In this document: positions 5,801 to 8,142 of the stretch, piece by piece
Position numbering within the stretch: the stretch's first letter is position 1
How the letters are laid out: each line of letters starts with the position of its first letter
Origin: Actinomycetes bacterium
GTDB taxonomy: Bacteria > Actinomycetota > Actinomycetes > Actinomycetales > Cellulomonadaceae
Assembly (NCBI GenBank): GCA_023401045.1
Contig: JAEXEM010000427.1
Coordinates: 1-8,142, forward strand
Direction: 5' to 3'
Length of the DNA: 8,142 nucleotides
Notes under the pieces: generated by a model
What the model was told of the DNA's origin: nothing
What the model saw: the letters and a program-made list of their open reading frames with translations, nothing else
The model's database searches: none
Position numbers and translations under genes: made by a program

Positions 5801-8142
5801 GACGAACGACAACGGCGGCACCGCGGTGGCGACGGACTGGACGCTCACCGCGGACGGCCCGACCACCGGGGTCACCGGGGTCACCGGGGACCCGGCCGTC
5901 ACCGGCGCGACCGTGGCGATCGGCGACTACACGCTCTCGGAGTCCGGCCCGGCCGGGTACACCGCCGGCGACTGGACGTGCGCCACCGGCACGGGAGACC
6001 TCCCGGTCACCGGCGCCGTCGTGACGATCCCGCTCGGGGAGGCCGTCACGTGCACGATCACGAACGACGACCAGCCGGCCACGCTGACGCTCACCAAGAC
6101 GGTGACGAACGACAACGGCGGCACCGCGGTGGCGACGGACTGGACGCTCACCGCGACCGGCCCGACGGCGGGCGTCAGCGGAGCCACGGGCAGCGCAGCG
6201 GTCACGGGCGTCGCCGTGTCCGCGGGCACGTACACGCTCTCCGAGACCGGGCCGGCCGGGTACACCGGCAGCGACTGGACGTGCACCGACGGCGGGGGCG
6301 CGAGCGTGCCGGTCACCGACGGAGCCGTCACGATCGCCGTCGGGCAGGTCGTCACGTGCGCCGTGACGAACGACGACGAGCCGGCCACGCTGACGCTCAC
6401 CAAGACGGTGACGAACGACAACGGCGGCACCGCGGTGGCGACGGACTGGACGCTCACCGCGACCGGCCCGACGGCGGGCGTCAGCGGAGCCACGGGCAGC
6501 GCGGCCGTCACAGGTGTCGCCGTGTCCGCGGGGACGTACACCCTCTCCGAGACGGGACCTGCCGGGTACACCGCGAGCGACTGGACCTGCACCGGCGGGA
6601 CCGTGTCCGGCACCACGGTGACGGTGGCCAACGGTGCGACCGTCACGTGCTCGATCACCAACGACGACCAGCCGGGCACGCTCACGCTCACCAAGACCGT
6701 GGTCAACGACAACGGCGGCACCGCGGCGGCGACGGACTGGACGCTCACCGCGGACGGCCCGACCACGGGCATCACCGGGCCCACGGGCAGCGACGCCGTC
6801 ACGGGCGTCGAGGTGTCGGCGGGGACGTACACGCTCTCGGAGACGGGACCGGCCGGGTACGCGGCGAGCGACTGGACCTGCACCGGCGGGACCGTGTCCG
6901 GCGCCACGGTGACGGTGGCCAACGGTGCGACCGTCACGTGCTCGATCACGAACGACGACGAGCCGGGCACCCTCACCCTGACGAAGACGGTGACGAACGA
7001 CAACGGCGGCACCGCGGCGGCGACGGACTGGACGCTCACCGCGACCGGCCCGACGACGGGCGTCAGCGGTGCGACCGGCAGCGAGGCCGTCACCGGTCGT
7101 CCGGTGTCGGCGGGGACGTACACGCTGTCCGAGACCGGACCGGCCGGGTACACGGCGGGGGACTGGACGTGCGTCGACGCCGGCGGGGCGAGCGTGCCCG
7201 TCACCGACGGGGCCGTGACTGTCGCGCTCGGTGAGGCCGTCACCTGCACGATCACCAACGACGACCAGCCCGGCACGCTCACGCTCACCAAGACCGTGGT
7301 CAACGACAGCGGCGGCACCGCGGAGGCGACGGACTGGACGCTCACCGCCGACGGCCCGACGACGGGCGTCAGCGGCGTCACCGGCAGCGAGGCCGTCACC
7401 GGTGCCACGGTCGACGCGGGGGCGTACACGCTCTCGGAGACCGGGCCCGCCGGGTACACGGCGAGCGCCTGGACCTGCACCGACAGTGAGGGCGAGGGCG
7501 TGCCGGTCACCGACGGGGTCGTGACGATCGGCGTCGGGCAGGACGTCACGTGCACGATCACGAACGACGACGACGCGTGGACCGCCGTGAAGACGAGCGA
7601 CCCGGCGTCCGGGGTCCTCGTGCAGCCGGGCCAGGTCGTCACGTACCGGGTCGAGGCCGCGGTCGTCTCCGGCACCAGCGTCGCCGACGTGGTCATCACG
7701 GACGACCTGTCGCAGGTGCTGCCGTACGCCACGTTCGTCGAGGGCAGCATCACGGCCTCGACCGGGAGCGCCGCGCTCAGCGGCACGACGCTCACGTGGA
7801 CGGTCGGGACGCTCGAGGGCGTGCAGACGCTCACCTACCAGGTGCGGGTGAACGACGACGTCGACGGGCAGGTGCTGCGCAACGTCGTCACCGCGCCCGG
7901 CGCCCAGCCGTGCGAGCCGGTCGTGCCGGAGGACGCCGTCCTGGGGGCGCAGGGTGCGCTCGGCGGGCAGCGCACCCTCCTCGGGCCGGACGCGCTGCGG
8001 GCGCAGGACCTCGGCGACGTCGTCGCGGCGCAGGCGGCGAACCCGCTCGCCGCGGCGGCGGACGACCCGGAGTACTGCCGGACCACCGAGCACCCCACGC
8101 CGTCGGTCCCGCCGACGCCGACGCCCACGCCCACCGTGGCCC
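2760..8142 (+). CDS. Giant secreted adhesin: vWA domain plus eleven Cna-B/SpaA-like domains (3' truncated)
   Basis: One frame stays open from here to the window edge, at least 1,794 codons with no stop, so the C-terminus is missing. In order: signal peptide (1-30, MRTRSF basic end, hydrophobic core, cleavage after A-T-A); an N-terminal prealbumin-like beta domain (about 31-209) with Cys95 and Cys103; a vWA domain (about 210-416) with a complete MIDAS metal site, Asp218-x-Ser220-x-Ser222, Thr295 and Asp319; eleven Cna-B/SpaA-like domains (about 418-1604); a DUF11-like domain (about 1606-1716); an Ala-rich segment between Cys1718 and Cys1773; and the start of a Pro/Thr-rich tail. It resembles vWA-containing pilus-tip adhesins and MSCRAMM proteins of Gram-positive bacteria: the vWA end would bind a ligand through a divalent metal and the repeats would form a stiff stalk. 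A Pro/Thr-rich wall-spanning region and LPXTG-type sortase signal are expected downstream but are not visible. The start could instead be ATG 2742, six residues longer. The ligand is unknown. Confidence 0.9.
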   Translation, partial: MRTRSFGVQRVVAVLWSVVLAVGMVGVATAQGAGPGPAPMAVPVPTGDEAVITVRVGSDRVGTTGVTGLAGTTLQLYDGTATGPTTPVTDSWATCVSDADGDCSFVVPDTEPGGFGCFGGGANCDRRFWVVQTGVPDGYVENETLRTGNGDGTASQLTPYQFRTGTTLRAGETYSSQTSFMVSTGSTNRSASGGVWQQSRVNPEPLAQCGLSVALVLDLSGSVTADQLVQLKGAADTFIDTLVGTPSEVALFSFSTITPAVGATQNYPGLTSVATQDSADAVKARYASWTASGGTNWDRGLAAVAEANPVYDVAIVITDGDPTFYSQPAEGPGNFNRIREMENGIFSANAVKAQGTRVLAVGAGAGVSDPATARNLSAISGATAYDGTNATTADYFQVSDYTIVGNALRQLALGECQGSLSVVKQVVGADGDISNAEPGGADWTFDAATASPGVTLGTTTGTTDSSSAVNFPITYSGVTSGTVEITEQAREGATLFPVGGANAVCTDIDGGTSIPVTNSGTTGFSVEVSTTTAVSCTVYNQVAEPASVTVDKEWVINGADPVPEGNQPPGFTSQLTLTGPSGAAATDQGWGVTRTGYVAGEQVTLDEQVTLDPGALDADLCTVSTPEVVEIDGVAVTPDPVPAGGITETLDAGANTYTIRNTVTCESRLTLAKDVQGSADASLWTLSALPAPDEPAGQLPGPSGTAGSAAVTDQTVTTGVPYQLAESGGPATYLQDDQRSDLQTYPLSTGSWSCLRVDADGNEIAGFTDGLNGGVTVPIGARVACTATNRTAQLTLAKEVVNDAGGTATPADFTLRATPAADPPVTGLEEVEVTGALPADASPVEIRPGTAYSLSETGPVGYTATAIQCTIDGNTAVVTEITLATDQAALCVFVNDDDPAQLTLRKVVDNGTTGATGAPADWTLTATPQDIPDQEAVSGNGADGVTSVPVIAGSYALTESEVSGYEAGDWTCTDALGGTVAVTDGVVTLSTGAEVTCSITNTAQPSTLTLVKDVTNDNGGTAVATDWTLTADGPTTGVTGVTGDPAVTGATVAIGDYTLSESGPAGYTAGDWTCATGTGDLPVTGAVVTIPLGEAVTCTITNDDQPATLTLTKTVTNDNGGTAVATDWTLTATGPTAGVSGATGSAAVTGVAVSAGTYTLSETGPAGYTGSDWTCTDGGGASVPVTDGAVTIAVGQVVTCAVTNDDEPATLTLTKTVTNDNGGTAVATDWTLTATGPTAGVSGATGSAAVTGVAVSAGTYTLSETGPAGYTASDWTCTGGTVSGTTVTVANGATVTCSITNDDQPGTLTLTKTVVNDNGGTAAATDWTLTADGPTTGITGPTGSDAVTGVEVSAGTYTLSETGPAGYAASDWTCTGGTVSGATVTVANGATVTCSITNDDEPGTLTLTKTVTNDNGGTAAATDWTLTATGPTTGVSGATGSEAVTGRPVSAGTYTLSETGPAGYTAGDWTCVDAGGASVPVTDGAVTVALGEAVTCTITNDDQPGTLTLTKTVVNDSGGTAEATDWTLTADGPTTGVSGVTGSEAVTGATVDAGAYTLSETGPAGYTASAWTCTDSEGEGVPVTDGVVTIGVGQDVTCTITNDDDAWTAVKTSDPASGVLVQPGQVVTYRVEAAVVSGTSVADVVITDDLSQVLPYATFVEGSITASTGSAALSGTTLTWTVGTLEGVQTLTYQVRVNDDVDGQVLRNVVTAPGAQPCEPVVPEDAVLGAQGALGGQRTLLGPDALRAQDLGDVVAAQAANPLAAAADDPEYCRTTEHPTPSVPPTPTPTPTVA
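3387..4007 (+). other. vWA domain with complete MIDAS
   Basis: The core strand ALVLDLSGSV carries the DxSxS signature (Asp218, Ser220, Ser222). SGGTNWD supplies Thr295 and VIVITDGDPT supplies Asp319, giving all five classical metal-ion-dependent adhesion site positions. The domain ends near LRQLALGEC. Having every ligand suggests a functional Mg or Mn site used in ligand binding, as in pilus-tip adhesins such as RrgA; that role here is inference. Confidence 0.88.
4560..4595 (+). repeat. Perfect 18-bp tandem duplication inside the second module
   Basis: The 18 bases at 4560-4577 are repeated exactly at 4578-4595, encoding EQVTLD twice in a row. The duplication keeps the frame and doubles the segment holding the Glu expected to catalyse the isopeptide bond in this module. 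With no differences between copies it is probably recent replication slippage. Confidence 0.9.
6073..6502 (+). repeat. 124-bp exact repeat between adjacent modules
   Basis: Positions 6073-6196 are identical to 6379-6502 (offset 306 bases), covering the first halves of the modules starting at 6078 and 6384. Even wobble positions agree, so this is recent duplication or gene conversion and not only protein-level selection. The second halves differ clearly. Confidence 0.85.
6573..6949 (+). repeat. 86-bp near-exact repeat between adjacent modules
   Basis: Positions 6573-6658 match 6864-6949 (offset 291 bases) with one difference, at 6612 versus 6903. They cover the second halves of the modules starting at 6384 and 6675. 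Both carry the shorter TGGTVSG-type loop that makes these two modules 97 residues instead of about 101. Confidence 0.85.
7575..7907 (+). other. DUF11-like beta domain of the adhesin
   Basis: After the last Cna-B-like module the sequence changes to AVKTSDPASG, VTYRVEA, VVITDDLSQVLPYA, LTWTVGTL and LRNVVTAPG, the pattern of DUF11 domains common in bacterial surface proteins. Lys1611 and Asn1708 sit where a DUF11 isopeptide pair would be expected. It is the last folded domain before the wall-proximal tail. Confidence 0.75.
7908..8142 (+). other. Ala-rich segment and start of Pro/Thr-rich tail
   Basis: Cys1718 and Cys1773 flank a roughly 54-residue segment rich in Ala, Gln, Leu and Gly, unlike the Thr/Val/Gly-rich modules before it. 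After the second Cys come R-T-T-E-H-P-T-P and a Pro-Thr alternation reaching the window edge. Such tails usually cross the peptidoglycan before a sortase signal. That signal lies outside the window, so wall attachment is inferred. Confidence 0.6.

Larger units (their letters stand above)
4011..7571 (+). repeat. Array of eleven Cna-B/SpaA-like modules
   Basis: Modules start near 4011, 4395, 4755, 5133, 5457, 5775, 6078, 6384, 6675, 6966 and 7272. The first four or five are divergent (about 106-128 residues). The last six are near-copies of 97-102 residues. A typical module begins LTLTKTVTNDNGG, continues ATDWTLTA, then YTLSETGPAGYT, DWTC, and ends VTC-T-I-T-N-D-D. Lys in the first strand, Glu in the Y-x-L-x-E strand and Asn in the last strand match the isopeptide triad of Cna-B domains (for example Lys1113, Glu1162 and Asn1204 in the 6078 module). 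All eleven keep the three residues. Two Cys recur, in W-T-C and four residues before the Asn (Cys1175 and Cys1200 in that module). Confidence 0.88.

Noticed and set aside
5775..7571. Repeats considered as a CRISPR array or non-coding satellite
   Set aside because: Units of about 291-306 bp are multiples of three, lie within one open frame, and differences between them keep the protein motif. They encode protein modules.
5927..7834. Repetitive antisense frame of about 635 codons that looks Val/Ser/Pro-rich and repeat-like
   Set aside because: Its periodicity mirrors the Cna-B-like array on the other strand. It has no signal peptide, no stable start and no recognisable fold.
3261..8093. Antisense open frame of about 1,610 codons opposite the adhesin
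   Set aside because: Its product is Arg/Gly/Val/Asp-rich low complexity with no domain, while the + strand frame gives clear vWA and Cna-B-like modules. Long antisense frames are expected from GC-biased third positions and are lengthened here by the repeats.

Overview
The window reads as very GC-rich actinobacterial chromosome. Nearly every third codon position is G or C, starts include GTG, and antisense frames stay open for long stretches. The codon use and the type of surface protein suggest a Micrococcales-like genus such as Cellulomonas; this is inference and no taxonomic marker is present. Two real protein genes are visible, both on the + strand.

Region 1 (1-447) holds no convincing gene. 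At its left edge, on the minus strand, a TANNNT element lies exactly 6 nt before a GTG, which could be the leaderless start of a divergent gene leaving the window. A strong Shine-Dalgarno at 437-443 sets the start of the next gene at GTG 448.

Region 2 (448-2622) encodes a 724-residue SNF2-family DEAH ATPase/helicase with all main helicase motifs and an unassigned helical N-terminal region. It is expected to act on DNA or on DNA-protein complexes in the cytoplasm.

Region 3 (2623-2759) is a short intergenic region with a small inverted repeat, a weak -10-like sequence and a 7-bp hairpin just before the next start.

Region 4 (about 2760 to beyond 8142) is one continuous reading frame of at least 1,794 codons. 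It is truncated by the window edge and easy to miss because it has no stop inside the window. It encodes a secreted, probably cell-wall-attached adhesin: signal peptide, N-terminal prealbumin-like beta domain, von Willebrand A (vWA) domain with a complete MIDAS metal site, eleven consecutive Cna-B/SpaA-like domains, a DUF11-like domain, then an Ala-rich segment and the beginning of a Pro/Thr-rich tail. Each Cna-B-like domain keeps the Lys, Glu and Asn expected of an internal isopeptide bond, and ten of eleven also keep a Cys pair in a fixed register, so the stalk may be cross-linked twice. The last six modules are near-copies, with blocks of identical DNA pointing to recent recombination.

The helicase and adhesin share a strand but nothing suggests a shared pathway. 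The adhesin is the most interesting object here. It is best seen as an elaborate member of a known class (vWA-tipped, isopeptide-stabilised surface proteins), not a wholly new system.
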